From the NCBI RefSeq assembly GCF_000328565.1, contig NC_019966.1, positions 3,286,001 through 3,350,000 on the forward strand: a DNA stretch of 64,000 bases, read 5' to 3'. Both the position numbers and the translations under genes were made by a program. Below, one piece after another: positions 24,510-34,421 of the stretch; position 1 is the stretch's first letter; the number at the start of each line of letters is the position of its first letter. The notes under the pieces are model-generated. The model saw nothing but the letters and a program-made list of their open reading frames with translations. It was not told the origin of the DNA and did no database searches. The DNA is from Mycobacterium sp. JS623 (GTDB taxonomy: Bacteria > Actinomycetota > Actinomycetes > Mycobacteriales > Mycobacteriaceae).

Positions 24510-25700
24510 TCAACGCGGCATCTGCGGACCGAGTGAGTAAACATGGTCCGGCGTCAGCTCTTTGGTGATCGCGGTCGCCAGCGTGGTGCTCGGCTCGCCG
24601 CCCTGATAGTCGATATCCGTATTGGTCAGGATGACCAACGAGGTCTGCTTCTGCGGCAGGTAGACCACCACGGCCTGATAGCCGGGCAGGCTGCCGTTGT
24701 GTCCGATCCAGCCGCCGAGGTTGAAAATGCCCAACCCGTACCCGTCCTGCGGAGGCATGCCGGGTGACCCCACCGTCTGCAGCCGCTGCTCTTGCATCTG
24801 CGGCGTGAGCAGCTTGCCGATTGCCAACGCGGACGCCCAGATTCGCATGTCATCGAGGGTCGAGATCATCGCTCCCGCCGCCCATGCCCACGACGGGTCC
24901 CAGTCGGTAGCGACCGCTTCCTTGCCGTCCGCCGTCTGCTTGGTGTATCCCTGCGCGTGCGGGTCGGGGAAGGCGTTTGTGGTCGGAAAACTGGTGTGGC
25001 TCATGCCCAATGGGGCCAGGATGTGGTCCTGGATGTAGGAGTTCAACGGTTGCCCGCTGACCTTCTGCACCACCATGCCGAGTAGCACCGTGTTGGTGTT
25101 GCAGTACTCGAATCCGTCGCCGGGCGGAAACTTGTTCGGTTGGGTGAACGCGAAGTCGATCAACTCGTGCGGGGTGAAGGGGCGGCGCGGATCGGCGAAC
25201 ATCGCCTTTTGAAACTCCGGTGTCGCGGTGTAGTTGACCAGTCCGCTCTGCATCCTGGCGAGCTGGCGCAGCGTGATCCTATCGCCGAGAGGCACCCCGT
25301 CGATGAACTCTGCGATCGAGTCATCGAGACCAAGTTTGCCTTGATCGGCGAGCTGCAGGATCGCCGTGACCGTGAAAGTCTTTGTCACACTGCCGATTCG
25401 GCTGTAGAAATCGGCCTTCATGGGTGCCCGCGTAGTCTTGTCGGCCACCCCGAACGCGCGAACGTAGTCACCGTCGGGCCCCCAGATACCTACGATCGCA
25501 CCGGGCACGCCGGCCGCTGTCATGGCCTGGTTGACGGCCGCGTCGAGCCGCTTTGCGATCGCGTCGTCGATGGGTTTCGTCGTCTCGGGCGTGGCCGGGG
25601 GACCAGTTGTCGGCGATTGTGGTGTCGACTTGTCGCCGCAGCCCGACATCGTCAGCAGCAACGCCACCGCGGCGGCGAGGGCGATCATCCGTGCAGTCAT
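24510..25700 (-). CDS. Beta-lactamase-family serine hydrolase lipoprotein
   Basis: 396 residues from ATG 25700. Signal sequence with a lipobox-like LLTMSGC, then the class-C/DD-peptidase fold: SRIGSVTKTFT (S-x-x-K), YCNTN (Y-x-N) and GHNGSLPGY (H-x-G). Surface-anchored D-alanyl-D-alanine carboxypeptidase or esterase of the LpqF/LpqK type. Clavulanate-type lactamase activity is not implied. The long open frame upstream of 25700 is antisense shadow. It is followed by the SRPBCC gene. Confidence 0.87.
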   Translation of the reverse strand: MTARMIALAAAVALLLTMSGCGDKSTPQSPTTGPPATPETTKPIDDAIAKRLDAAVNQAMTAAGVPGAIVGIWGPDGDYVRAFGVADKTTRAPMKADFYSRIGSVTKTFTVTAILQLADQGKLGLDDSIAEFIDGVPLGDRITLRQLARMQSGLVNYTATPEFQKAMFADPRRPFTPHELIDFAFTQPNKFPPGDGFEYCNTNTVLLGMVVQKVSGQPLNSYIQDHILAPLGMSHTSFPTTNAFPDPHAQGYTKQTADGKEAVATDWDPSWAWAAGAMISTLDDMRIWASALAIGKLLTPQMQEQRLQTVGSPGMPPQDGYGLGIFNLGGWIGHNGSLPGYQAVVVYLPQKQTSLVILTNTDIDYQGGEPSTTLATAITKELTPDHVYSLGPQMPR

Positions 25701-25726
25701 CGCCCGCCAGGTTAAGCGCTGCACCG

Positions 25727-26140
25727 CTACCGCTCCGCGGATTCGTCCTCCGGAAGGTCGTGTCGCACGACGCGCACCTGGCCACCGGCCAGACAGGCCG
25801 CATATCCGTGGTGCTTGCCGTAGAGCTCCCAGGCCGTGCGGCGCTCGTCGCTGTGCGCGTGGATCTCGTGGCCGTCGGAGAACCCCAGATGCAGGCTGCC
25901 GTCCTCGTCCCAGCTCGCGTTGCTGCACTCGGATCCCGCGAAGTCGAATAACGCCCGATGCTCGGGCCGTGCGACCGTCGGATCGATCAGCACCGCCTCT
26001 TCTTCGTCCCGTGCGGTCTTCGGCAGCGTGAAGTAGAAGGGCACCGAGATGACGAGTTCGTTGTCGTCGAGGCTGAGCACCAGACCGTCGCGAAACATGA
26101 TCCGCTGGACCACACAGCCCCGGATCCACGGTTCGCTCAT
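25727..26140 (-). CDS. DUF6188-like hypothetical protein
   Basis: 137 residues from ATG 26140. Conserved-looking elements: WIRGCVVQRIMFRDGLVLSL, read as a beta hairpin, then LVISVPF, HLGFSDGHEIHAHSDERRTAWELYG (in parts) and a basic end. Typical of actinobacterial DUF6188 immunity-like small proteins. No catalytic motif and no export signal. It lies 27 bp upstream of the serine hydrolase on the same strand. Confidence 0.7.
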   Translation of the reverse strand: MSEPWIRGCVVQRIMFRDGLVLSLDDNELVISVPFYFTLPKTARDEEEAVLIDPTVARPEHRALFDFAGSECSNASWDEDGSLHLGFSDGHEIHAHSDERRTAWELYGKHHGYAACLAGGQVRVVRHDLPEDESAER

Positions 26141-26208
26141 TTTTTCACTCTGGCCTCTGAGGCAACGGCGCACAAGGGTTTCGGCGCAGTTTCACCTAGC
26201 ATCGGGTC

Positions 26209-27090
26209 GTGAAGATTCGCTTCGGCATCGGGCTGGGCGCGGATACGGGTCCTGAGCAATTGGCGAGCATCGTCGACCATTTGGAGGCGACGGGTGTCGA
26301 CTCGCTGTGGTTCTCGGAATTGGTGTACTCGAAGGCGGTCGACCCGTTCGTGGGGATGGCCTTCGCACTGGCCCGCACCACAAACCTGAAGGTCGGCACG
26401 TCGGTCGCGGTGCTACCCGGCCGCCATCCCGTCCTGGTGGCCAAGCAGCTCGCGTCGCTGGCCGGGCTGGCGCCCAAACGGGTGCTGCCTGTTTTCGGGC
26501 TGCGGTCGGCGATTCCGGCAGAACGCGAGATCTTCGTGGTGCCCGATGGTGAGCGCGCCGGCGTGTTCGACGAATCGCTGCGATTGCTGAGATCGGTTCT
26601 GGAACAACAGGATGTCGCGTTCACGGGCGACTACTTCACGGTCAACTCCGCGGGCGTGCAACCCACGCCCGCCAAACCGCTCGACATCTGGCTCGGCGGA
26701 TCCGCACCGGCGGCGTTTCGTCGTATCGGCACACTGGGCGACGGCTGGTTGGGTAGCTTCCTGACCCCCGAGGAGGCGCGCCGGGGTCGCGAGCAGATCC
26801 AGCAGGCGGCGGCCGACGCCGGCCGCGAAATCGAACCCGATCATTTCGGAATCAACCTCGCGGTCAGCGACGGCTCGGTGCCGGATGCCCTTGTCGCGGC
26901 TGTGGGGCGGCGCAGGCCCGACGTCAATCCCGTCGACCTCGTCGCAGCGGGCTGGCCGCAACTGCACCGTCAACTCGACGCGTATTTGGCTGCGGGCCTG
27001 ACCAAATTCGTGATCCGGCCCGCCCTGCCCGCCAACGTTGAGCAATTCATCGACCGGTTCGTGGCCGAATTGATCCCGCGGCAGAACTGA
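26209..27090 (+). CDS. LLM-class F420-dependent oxidoreductase
   Basis: 293 residues, starting at GTG 26209. TIM-barrel signatures: FGIGLGADTGPEQLA, DSLWFSELVYSKAVDPF, LKVGTSVAVLPGRHPVLVAKQL (in parts) and the later PLDIWLGGSAPAAFRRIG. The last block is typical of F420-using members common in mycobacteria. Cytoplasmic hydride transfer; substrate unknown. Confidence 0.83.
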   Translation: MKIRFGIGLGADTGPEQLASIVDHLEATGVDSLWFSELVYSKAVDPFVGMAFALARTTNLKVGTSVAVLPGRHPVLVAKQLASLAGLAPKRVLPVFGLRSAIPAEREIFVVPDGERAGVFDESLRLLRSVLEQQDVAFTGDYFTVNSAGVQPTPAKPLDIWLGGSAPAAFRRIGTLGDGWLGSFLTPEEARRGREQIQQAAADAGREIEPDHFGINLAVSDGSVPDALVAAVGRRRPDVNPVDLVAAGWPQLHRQLDAYLAAGLTKFVIRPALPANVEQFIDRFVAELIPRQN

Positions 27091-27225
27091 CCTCGTTAGC
27101 CAGCAGCGTTCCCAGCGACATATCTCGCCCGTTCCCGACCTGAACCTCGGCCGCGGTGCCACCGTGTTTAGGAGTGTGCGACGCGGGCGATTCACGCGGT
27201 GCCGCTCTAACGAAGGAGATGGCGG

Positions 27226-27729
27226 ATGAGCAGTCGAATTTCACGCTTGATCGGATCGCTCGTCGTTTGTGCGGCCGCCGCCGCGCTGGCGTTCGGGCTT
27301 GTCACTGCACCCGCGGCCGTCGCGGATGACCGGTTGAACTTCACGGGCACGACGCTGTCGGGCGCGCCGTTCAACGGGGCGAGCCTCGTCGGTAAGCCTG
27401 CGGTGCTGTGGTTCTGGACCCCGTGGTGCCCGTTCTGCAACGCGGAGGCGCCGAGCGTCAGCCAGGTCGCAGCGGCCAATCCCAAGGTCACCTTCGTCGG
27501 TGTCGCCGCGCGCTCCAACGTCGCGGACATGCAGGGCTTCGTGTCGAAGTACAACCTCAATTTCACGAACCTCAACGACGCCGACGGGTCGATCTGGGCC
27601 CGATACAACGTCCCGTGGCAGCCGGCGTATGTCTTCTACCGAGCCGACGGCTCGTCGACGTTCGTGAACAACCCGACCTCGGCGATGCCCCAACAGGAGC
27701 TGTCCGACCGGGTAGCAGCACTGTCGTAG
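27226..27729 (+). CDS. Secreted thioredoxin-like thiol:disulfide oxidoreductase (Mpt53/DsbE-like)
   Basis: 167 residues with GAAGGAG before ATG 27226. Signal peptide ends ...PAAVADD; the mature thioredoxin fold carries WTPWCPFCNAEAP with the CxxC pair and the cis-Pro in VPWQPAYVF. In M. tuberculosis the equivalent Rv2878c oxidises secreted proteins outside the membrane. The CcdA gene 13 bp downstream repeats the Rv2878c-Rv2877c arrangement and would supply electrons. Confidence 0.9.
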   Translation: MSSRISRLIGSLVVCAAAAALAFGLVTAPAAVADDRLNFTGTTLSGAPFNGASLVGKPAVLWFWTPWCPFCNAEAPSVSQVAAANPKVTFVGVAARSNVADMQGFVSKYNLNFTNLNDADGSIWARYNVPWQPAYVFYRADGSSTFVNNPTSAMPQQELSDRVAALS

Positions 27730-27742
27730 GCCGCCGCGCATT

Positions 27743-28627
27743 GTGGACCAAGACCTGGTGGGCTTGGCCTTCGGCGCCGGCTTGGTGGCGGCGCTGAACC
27801 CTTGCGGATTTGCCATGCTGCCTGCGTATCTGGCGCTGGTCGTGAGGGGCGCCGACGTCGGGCGACGCACGGCCGTCTTGCGGGCGGTGGCGGCCACAGC
27901 CGCGATGGCCGTCGGTTTCGTCATTCTCTTCGGTGCGTTCGGTGTGCTCACCGTGTCCGTGGCCTCGACGGTGCAGCGCTACCTGCCGTACGTCACGGTG
28001 GTCATCGGCGTTGTTCTTGTCGCCCTTGGTATTTGGCTGCTCGTCGGCCGCGAGATCACACCGCCGCGCGGATTGGCGCGCGGTGCGCGGTGGGCACCGA
28101 CGGCACGGCTGGGCTCGATGTTCGGCTACGGGGTCAGCTATGCGGTCGCCTCGTTGTCGTGCACGGTAGGACCGTTTCTCGCGGTGACAGCGGCCGGCCT
28201 TCGCGGTGACTCGGTCGTCGGCGCTGCGGCGGTGTATGTCGCTTACGCCGCGGGTTTCACGCTCGTGGTCGGTGTGCTTGCGGTGGCGGCCGCACTGGCC
28301 AGTTCGGCGGTCGTCGAACGAATGCGCCGAATTGTGCCGTATGTCAACAGGATCAGCGGAGCACTGCTGCTACTGGTGGGCAGCTATGTCGGCTACTACG
28401 GGCTCTACGAAATCCGGTTGTTCGCCGGCAACGGCAATCCGCAAGACCCGGTGATCGCGGGCGCAGGCCGGGTGCAGGGCGCGATCGCCGGCTGGGTTCA
28501 TCAGCACGGCGCTTGGCCGTGGCTGATTGTGTTGGCCGTGCTTATCGTCGCGGCTGCAGCGTGGGGCGCCAGGATGCGCGCGAAACATCGCCGTGCAGAT
28601 CGGGCCATGGCGGGCGACGAACCATAG
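27743..28627 (+). CDS. ccdA: CcdA/DsbD-type transmembrane thiol transporter
   Basis: 294 residues with about six core transmembrane helices. The two conserved redox Cys lie in AALNPCGFAMLPAYL and SLSCTVGPFLAV. It moves electrons from cytoplasmic thioredoxin across the membrane to the adjacent secreted thioredoxin-like protein. GTG 27743. A seventh hydrophobic segment near the C-terminus (LIVLAVLIVAAAAWGA) is additional. Its last 86 bp overlap a convergent gene. Confidence 0.88.
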   Translation: MDQDLVGLAFGAGLVAALNPCGFAMLPAYLALVVRGADVGRRTAVLRAVAATAAMAVGFVILFGAFGVLTVSVASTVQRYLPYVTVVIGVVLVALGIWLLVGREITPPRGLARGARWAPTARLGSMFGYGVSYAVASLSCTVGPFLAVTAAGLRGDSVVGAAAVYVAYAAGFTLVVGVLAVAAALASSAVVERMRRIVPYVNRISGALLLLVGSYVGYYGLYEIRLFAGNGNPQDPVIAGAGRVQGAIAGWVHQHGAWPWLIVLAVLIVAAAAWGARMRAKHRRADRAMAGDEP

Positions 28628-28889
28628 CGATGCCCGCGAACACCGCCGATACCAACCCGACCAGAATTCCCATCATCGCGATCCGTTCGCCATCGATCGC
28701 CAGCACCCAGGACGCCTTGCCGTCCTTGACCACGAACACCCCTAGGGGCTTGCGGGCGCCGCCGCGCACCGTGGTGACCGGGATGACGGTTGTTCCGTCA
28801 CCGATCTCGTATACGTCACCGAACGCGCGTGCTGCGTCAGGATCGGTCTCGAGTGCGCCGATGACTTGTCGTGCCTCGCGGAAATTCAT
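28542..28889 (-). CDS. GerW/YtfJ-like domain protein with C-terminal membrane segment
   Basis: 115 residues. The middle reads FGDVYEIGDGTTVIPVTTV, GVFVVKDGKASWV and IDGERIAM, the strand pattern of the GerW (sporulation YtfJ) family also found in non-sporulating actinobacteria, followed by one hydrophobic helix (GILVGLVSAVFAGIAMV). The last 29 codons are antisense to ccdA, so the C-terminus is less certain. Function in mycobacteria is unknown. Confidence 0.6.
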   Translation of the reverse strand: MNFREARQVIGALETDPDAARAFGDVYEIGDGTTVIPVTTVRGGARKPLGVFVVKDGKASWVLAIDGERIAMMGILVGLVSAVFAGIAMVRRPPWPDLHGDVSRASWRPTLQPRR

Positions 28890-28977
28890 GGCTGCCCCAG
28901 TGCGGTGCGGTGACTTTTACCCCGAACTGCAGTCATACCAGGTGATGGTCGCATCGAATAGACGAAGGAGGCCCGCG

Positions 28978-29265
28978 ATGGTGATAGTCGCTGGACACCT
29001 GGTGGTTGATCCGCAGCACCGCGACGACTACCTGTCGGGATGCGTCGAGGTGGTGCGCCAGGCGCGCCGCACGGCGGGCTGCCTCGACTTCGCGCTATCG
29101 GCCGACCTGATCGACCCGGGCCGGGTCAACATCTTCGAGCGGTGGGAGTCGCAGGCAGCGGTGGAGGCGTTTCGCGGAGGTGGTACCAGCGACGAGCAGG
29201 CGGCCTCGATCCGTTGCGCCTCGGTCGCTGAATACGACGTCGAAGGCGAGCGCACCCTGATCTGA
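28978..29265 (+). CDS. Antibiotic-biosynthesis-monooxygenase (ABM) domain protein
   Basis: 95 residues; ATG 28978 follows an unusually strong GAAGGAGG. Ferredoxin-like ABM fold: VIVAGHLVVDPQHRDDYL, ARRTAGCLDFALS, NIFERWESQAAVEAF. Members include cofactor-free quinone-forming oxygenases and many uncharacterised stress proteins. It stands between a GerW-like gene and the secreted chorismate mutase with no obvious operon partner. Confidence 0.82.
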   Translation: MVIVAGHLVVDPQHRDDYLSGCVEVVRQARRTAGCLDFALSADLIDPGRVNIFERWESQAAVEAFRGGGTSDEQAASIRCASVAEYDVEGERTLI

Positions 29266-29279
29266 TCAGAGGCGAATCA

Positions 29280-29885
29280 TCAAGGTGCGCAATATGAATG
29301 GGTGGAGAAGTCAAGCGCCCGCTGATAGAGCGGATCAATCGCCCGGGTGCGGGTGACACCGGCTATGGCCTCGGCGAGCAGGCGAGTGCAGTCGGGGGAG
29401 TGCAGAACGGGCCACTGCGCAGCGATCTGGTCGACCATCTCGGTATTGAGTCGATCGATGGTCGCGCGCGACGATCCCAGGTCGGGCGCGAAGCCGGGCG
29501 CAGACGCCGGGTCGAGCTTCCACTGCGCGAATCGGGAGTATTCGAGCGCCTCGGTGGCGTGGACCTGATCGGTGAAGATCGCTCGGACGTAATCGGGCTC
29601 GACGCCTTTGCGGTCGGCATCGGCGGATACGGCCTTGAGCACTTGCTCTACGCGCGGCGGGTCCTCGATCGAGCCACCGTTGATCCACTTGGTCGCCGCC
29701 ACCGGCTCTGCCGTCTGCAGCCGCTGGGTCGCAGCGTCGACGAGATCCGCAAGTGGGTTGGCATCGTCGCTGTGCGCCTGCGGAGTCACGGGCATCACCG
29801 CAAGGACGACCACGGCTGCAAATCCTGTCGTGCAGCGCCGAACCCGATCATCAACAGCCACGGGTCCATCATTGCGTACGGCCAC
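29280..29885 (-). CDS. Secreted chorismate mutase (AroQ-gamma, Rv1885c-like)
   Basis: 201 residues from GTG 29885 (GTG 29861 is an alternative). Basic n-region RVRR and a hydrophobic core end near PQAHSDD, giving export. The mature helical protein has LADLVDAATQRL, PVAATKW, PDYVRAIFTDQVHATEALEYSRF (parts) and WKLDPASAP, matching the M. tuberculosis exported chorismate mutase in order and spacing; two C-terminal Cys (PDCTRLL, HSYCAP) fit its disulfide. It converts chorismate to prephenate outside the cytoplasm, for reasons not settled in the genus. Confidence 0.85.
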   Translation of the reverse strand: MAVRNDGPVAVDDRVRRCTTGFAAVVVLAVMPVTPQAHSDDANPLADLVDAATQRLQTAEPVAATKWINGGSIEDPPRVEQVLKAVSADADRKGVEPDYVRAIFTDQVHATEALEYSRFAQWKLDPASAPGFAPDLGSSRATIDRLNTEMVDQIAAQWPVLHSPDCTRLLAEAIAGVTRTRAIDPLYQRALDFSTHSYCAP

Positions 29886-30010
29886 ACGTGAACGAGGCCA
29901 GTTAACTTCACGAGACTTGCCACAGATCGCAATGCGGCGTTTGAGCAAACGGCTCCGTCGGGGCGGCCACCCGCAATAGAATTGCCTATCGGGTGTCAAG
30001 GGGGACAGCC

Positions 30011-30208
30011 ATGACGGTTTCGACGGAACCGACCAGCCTGTCGGCGCTGCTGAGCGAACTCGGGGTGAAGCAGGCATCGGTCGACAAGCAATTGCCGGTG
30101 CTCCGAGCATGGCTCGCCACTCACGTCGCGAGCCGGCCGCTGCGAATCAGCCTGTGTACCAACGGCTACGGGCTACTCCTCCGCGAGTCGTCAGCAGTAC
30201 ACAACTGA
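30011..30208 (+). CDS. Small hypothetical protein
   Basis: 65 residues starting at ATG 30011 with GGGGGACA ahead. It begins TVSTEPTSLSALLSELGVKQ and continues as two predicted helices, then a short strand region LRISLCTNGYGLLLRE. No family recognised and no export signal. The RBS and sensible composition support a real gene. Confidence 0.55.
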   Translation: MTVSTEPTSLSALLSELGVKQASVDKQLPVLRAWLATHVASRPLRISLCTNGYGLLLRESSAVHN

Positions 30209-30232
30209 GCAACGTCCGCGTGCCGATGTCGA

Positions 30233-30457
30233 TTAGTGCGCTCGGTGCCGTGCGTCGGCGGCTTCCTGTTCGGCTGGCGTGACGACGAGTGCGTCTGGAC
30301 CCGGGTACACCGTCGCGATGTGATCGCTGCTCAACCACCGCACCACATACGGCGGCGACCCGTCAGCCGAGCGCACCTCGGTGATCACCCCGCGCTGATC
30401 GTGCTGTTCGACCGTGGTTCCTTTGACCACCAAGTAATCGCCCACTTTGGCCTTCAT
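30233..30457 (-). CDS. DUF1918 protein
   Basis: 74 residues from ATG 30457 with AAAGGAGCGG upstream. SH3-like barrel pattern MKAKVGDYLVVKGTTVEQHD, RGVITEVRSADGSPPYVVRW and HIATVYPGPDALV is diagnostic of DUF1918, a small actinobacterial family without assigned function. The open frame upstream of 30457 is not coding. Confidence 0.85.
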   Translation of the reverse strand: MKAKVGDYLVVKGTTVEQHDQRGVITEVRSADGSPPYVVRWLSSDHIATVYPGPDALVVTPAEQEAADARHRAH

Positions 30458-30522
30458 CGCCCGCTCCTTTCGTTTCCGGTCGCGGGTTACGCGTCTTCGA
30501 TTGTCCTCCCGTCGCGCTGTAA

Positions 30523-31551
<1,029 letters not shown>

Positions 31552-31553
31552 TT

Positions 31554-32477
31554 CTACAGGACTCGTGACCAGTATTCGCCGACGAGGTCGTGTCCGAAGC
31601 TGTGGTGGGGCTCGCGGCGGTCGCACCGAAAACCGGCGCGTTCGTAGATTCGCCGAGCAGCCACGAGAACATCGTTGGTCCACAAGGTGATTCGCCGGTA
31701 GCCCGCGCGCCGGGCGAACCGCAGACACTCGTCGACCAGCCTTGTGCCCACGCCGGCTCCTCGCGCCGAGGGCTCGACGAGCAGCAGCCGCAGCTGCGCG
31801 GTGTCCGAGGCATCGGGATCGGTGGAGGCGGTGCAGAACACGCAGCCCACCCGCTCACCGTCCATCTCGGCGATCCACGCCGCCTCGCGTTTGATGTCGC
31901 CGCGCTCAGCAAAGTCGGAGACGATTCGCGCGACGAGGGCCTCGAACGTCGTGTCCCAGCCGTACTCGGTCGCGTAGCGGTAACCGTGCCGCTCGACCAC
32001 CCAGCCGAGGTCACCGGGCGCGGGCGGGCGAAGCACGAGGCCATGCCGGCGCGGTTCGTCACCAAGCACGCGGCGGATCTGTCCCATCGAGGTGACGAGC
32101 TCGGCTCGTTGACCGTCGTCGAGCGGCGCCAGCATGGTTGCGATAGCATCTGCCTGCAATCGATCCAGCTCGTCGAATGCGCGCCGGCCGTCGTCGGTCA
32201 GCCGGACCATCTGGCGGCGCGCATCGGCCTCCGATTTCTCCTTGGCCACAAATCCTGCCTGGGTGAATCCCGAGAGGATGCGGCTGAGGTAGCCGGCGTC
32301 GAGGTCGAGGTCGCGGCGGAGCTCGGCGACCGCGACGTCATCCCTCAGCGCCAGCTCGAACAGCACTCTGGCCTCGGTGAGCCCGAACGCGGACCCGGCC
32401 AGATCGGGCCGGAGCAGGCCGAGGACACGGGTGTAGAAACGGTTGAATCCGCGGACATCATCTACCACACCACTCAT
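31554..32477 (-). CDS. MarR regulator fused to GNAT acetyltransferase
   Basis: 307 residues from ATG 32477 (a TTG at 32513 would add 12). Residues 1-140 are a MarR winged helix: FGLTEARVLFEL, VAELRRDLDLDAGYLSRIL, DARRQMVRLTDDGRRAF. Residues 160-307 are a GNAT domain: QLRLLLVEPSARGAGVGTRL (acetyl-CoA loop) and ARRIYERAGF. Such fusions are known in actinobacteria; the acetylated target is usually unknown. An 11-bp inverted repeat overlaps its start, implying autoregulation. It is divergent from the cyclopropane synthase gene. Confidence 0.88.
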   Translation of the reverse strand: MSGVVDDVRGFNRFYTRVLGLLRPDLAGSAFGLTEARVLFELALRDDVAVAELRRDLDLDAGYLSRILSGFTQAGFVAKEKSEADARRQMVRLTDDGRRAFDELDRLQADAIATMLAPLDDGQRAELVTSMGQIRRVLGDEPRRHGLVLRPPAPGDLGWVVERHGYRYATEYGWDTTFEALVARIVSDFAERGDIKREAAWIAEMDGERVGCVFCTASTDPDASDTAQLRLLLVEPSARGAGVGTRLVDECLRFARRAGYRRITLWTNDVLVAARRIYERAGFRCDRREPHHSFGHDLVGEYWSRVL

Positions 32478-32517
32478 AGTTGACAGCGTCAAACAATCTT
32501 CTGATTCTGTCAACTAT
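32476..32517. promoter_or_regulatory. Operator region of the MarR-GNAT gene
   Basis: ATAGTTGACAG (32476-32486) and CTGTCAACTAT (32507-32517) are a perfect 11-bp inverted repeat, 20 bp apart, and the inner part also holds the compact dyad TTGAC-AGC-GTCAA (32480-32492). The left arm includes the ATG at 32477, so binding would block initiation. TTGACA -35-like hexamers occur on both strands. Confidence 0.65.
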
Positions 32518-32640
32518 CTGTGCTGAACAGGTCCTGGGAACCGTTCACATCGGCGTTGCGTACACTGCCCTCTCGACGGGGGTGGCTCTCGAAACACGCG
32601 GAGCCCGGTCCAACATCAATCACACAGCCAAAGGCTCACC

Positions 32641-33525
32641 TTGCCAGATACCACGAGCGACACCCAGAACTTGAAGCCACACTTCGAAGACGTGCAGGCG
32701 CACTATGACCTGTCCGACGAGTTCTTCCGGCTCTTTCTGGATCCCACGCAGACCTACAGTTGCGCCTACTTCGAACGCGACGATATGACGCTCGAAGAGG
32801 CGCAGATCGCCAAGATCGACCTGTCCCTCGGCAAGCTGGGCCTGCAACCCGGCATGACTTTGCTGGACATCGGCTGCGGCTGGGGCGCGACGGTGAAGCG
32901 CGCGCTGGAGCGCTACGACGTCAACGTCATCGGCCTCACCCTGAGCCAAAACCAGAAGGCCCACGTCGAGAAGGTCCTCGCCGCATCGGACAGCCCGAGA
33001 AGCAAGCGCGTGCTGCTTCAGGGCTGGGAGCAGTTCGACGAGCCCGTCGACCGCATCGTGTCGATTGGCGCTTTCGAGCACTTCGGCCGCGACCGCTACG
33101 ACGACTTCTTCAAGAAGGCTTATCAGCTCTTGCCTGATAACGGCGTCATGTTGCTGCACACCATCATCAAGCCGACCGACGAAGAATTCGCCGAGTCCGG
33201 GTTGCCGCTGACCATGAAGCTGCTCAAGTTCAGCAAGTTCATCATGGACGAGATCTTCCCCGGCGGCGATCTGCCGAAGCCGACGACGGTGCAGGAACAC
33301 GCCGAGAAGGTCGGCTTCGAACTCACGCTCGCGCAACGACTTCGGCTGCACTATGCGCGCACTCTCGAGATCTGGGCGGCGGCGCTCGAGGCGCACAAGG
33401 ACGAGGCGATCAAGATCCAGTCCCAAGAGGTGTACGACCGGTACATGAAGTACCTGACCGGTTGCGCCGAGCTGTTCCGTGACGGCTACACCGACATCTG
33501 CCAGTTCACGCTCGTCAAGAACTAG
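32641..33525 (+). CDS. pcaA: Cyclopropane mycolic acid synthase, PcaA-like
   Basis: 294 residues, starting with TTG 32641. SAM-dependent methyltransferase with [13 protein letters not shown] (motif I), [20 protein letters not shown] and [29 protein letters not shown], and QFTLVK at the end. The sequence is nearer PcaA (Rv0470c) than CmaA2 or MmaA4 from memory. The family adds methylene or methyl groups to double bonds of mycolic-acid chains. Which modification this paralogue makes cannot be read. Its stop overlaps the convergent hydrolase by 4 bp. Confidence 0.87.
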   Translation: MPDTTSDTQNLKPHFEDVQAHYDLSDEFFRLFLDPTQTYSCAYFERDDMTLEEAQIAKIDLSLGKLGLQPGMTLLDIGCGWGATVKRALERYDVNVIGLTLSQNQKAHVEKVLAASDSPRSKRVLLQGWEQFDEPVDRIVSIGAFEHFGRDRYDDFFKKAYQLLPDNGVMLLHTIIKPTDEEFAESGLPLTMKLLKFSKFIMDEIFPGGDLPKPTTVQEHAEKVGFELTLAQRLRLHYARTLEIWAAALEAHKDEAIKIQSQEVYDRYMKYLTGCAELFRDGYTDICQFTLVKN

Positions 33526-34361
33526 GCGCTGGCACCGACCTTCTCGATCGCCTCGATCACGGCTTCTGGCGCGTCAAGCGACACAAACGTGCGCGCCTTG
33601 GGCACCTCGATCAGCGCACAGTTCGGGAACTGCGCTGCGAGTCGCCTGCCGAGCGCTGGAGTGAAGGCGCGGTCGCCCTGGCCCCAGACGATCGTCACAG
33701 GCTTGGTGAACCGGCCCAGGCGGGCCGAGACGTCGACGAGGTCCGTCTTCGCCACGTTCCGCAGCAGCGCCGCGAGATCGCGCCGAATGCGGACGTCCGT
33801 ACGGCCGGGCTCCAGCCAGGACGCGGTCAACGCCGGGTCGGGGCGCACCAGCAGTCCGAAGCCGAGCGGAGAGTGCCGTAGGGCCTTGATCCGCATCTGC
33901 TCGAATAGCAGCTTTATCGAGATCGGGCCCCGCAGCAGCGCGAAGACAAGGGTAAACGGGAACGGCGGGAACTTGTCGAACGCGTCGCAGTTGGTCAGCA
34001 CGAGTCGGCCGATCTTTTCCGGATAGGCGTCGATGACGAGCTGGCACAGGCCGCCGCCGGTGTCGTTGCCGACGAGCGTGACGTCCGACAGCCCGAGTTG
34101 GTCAATGACGTCGCGGATCATCGTGGCCATTCCGTGCGGCGACAGCGCGCCTTGGTCGTTCACCGCAATGGTGTGCGAGCCCAGCGGCCAATTCGGCAGA
34201 TAACAGCGGAAACCCTGCCGCGCCAAGCCTTCTGCCACCCGGTCCCACAGCCGGCTGTCGACGAGGATCCCGTGCACGAACAGCACCGGCGGATGCGGCG
34301 AGTCTTCGGGACCCAACACGCGGTAGTCGATCGTTGCCTGGTCCAACGCGATCTGCGGCAT
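33522..34361 (-). CDS. Alpha/beta hydrolase (epoxide hydrolase/dehalogenase-like)
   Basis: 279 residues from ATG 34361. [13 protein letters not shown] (oxyanion), nucleophile elbow [12 protein letters not shown] with Asp in place of Ser, as in epoxide hydrolases and haloalkane dehalogenases, and [11 protein letters not shown] (second acid). The place where the catalytic His is expected reads [13 protein letters not shown] with no His. It may use another residue or have lost hydrolysis. It is divergent from the TetR gene at 34422, a likely regulator. Confidence 0.82.
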   Translation of the reverse strand: MPQIALDQATIDYRVLGPEDSPHPPVLFVHGILVDSRLWDRVAEGLARQGFRCYLPNWPLGSHTIAVNDQGALSPHGMATMIRDVIDQLGLSDVTLVGNDTGGGLCQLVIDAYPEKIGRLVLTNCDAFDKFPPFPFTLVFALLRGPISIKLLFEQMRIKALRHSPLGFGLLVRPDPALTASWLEPGRTDVRIRRDLAALLRNVAKTDLVDVSARLGRFTKPVTIVWGQGDRAFTPALGRRLAAQFPNCALIEVPKARTFVSLDAPEAVIEAIEKVGASA

Positions 34362-34421
34362 CTTCGCTATCCTTCCGATCAGACTTACAAACACCTAGTA
34401 TGGAAGTTACGTGCAGCCAGT

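Noticed and set aside
34362..34421. TetR operator between hydrolase and TetR genes
   Set aside because: Only near-direct repeats AGTATGGAAGT/AGTATGAAAGT; no palindrome strong enough to report.
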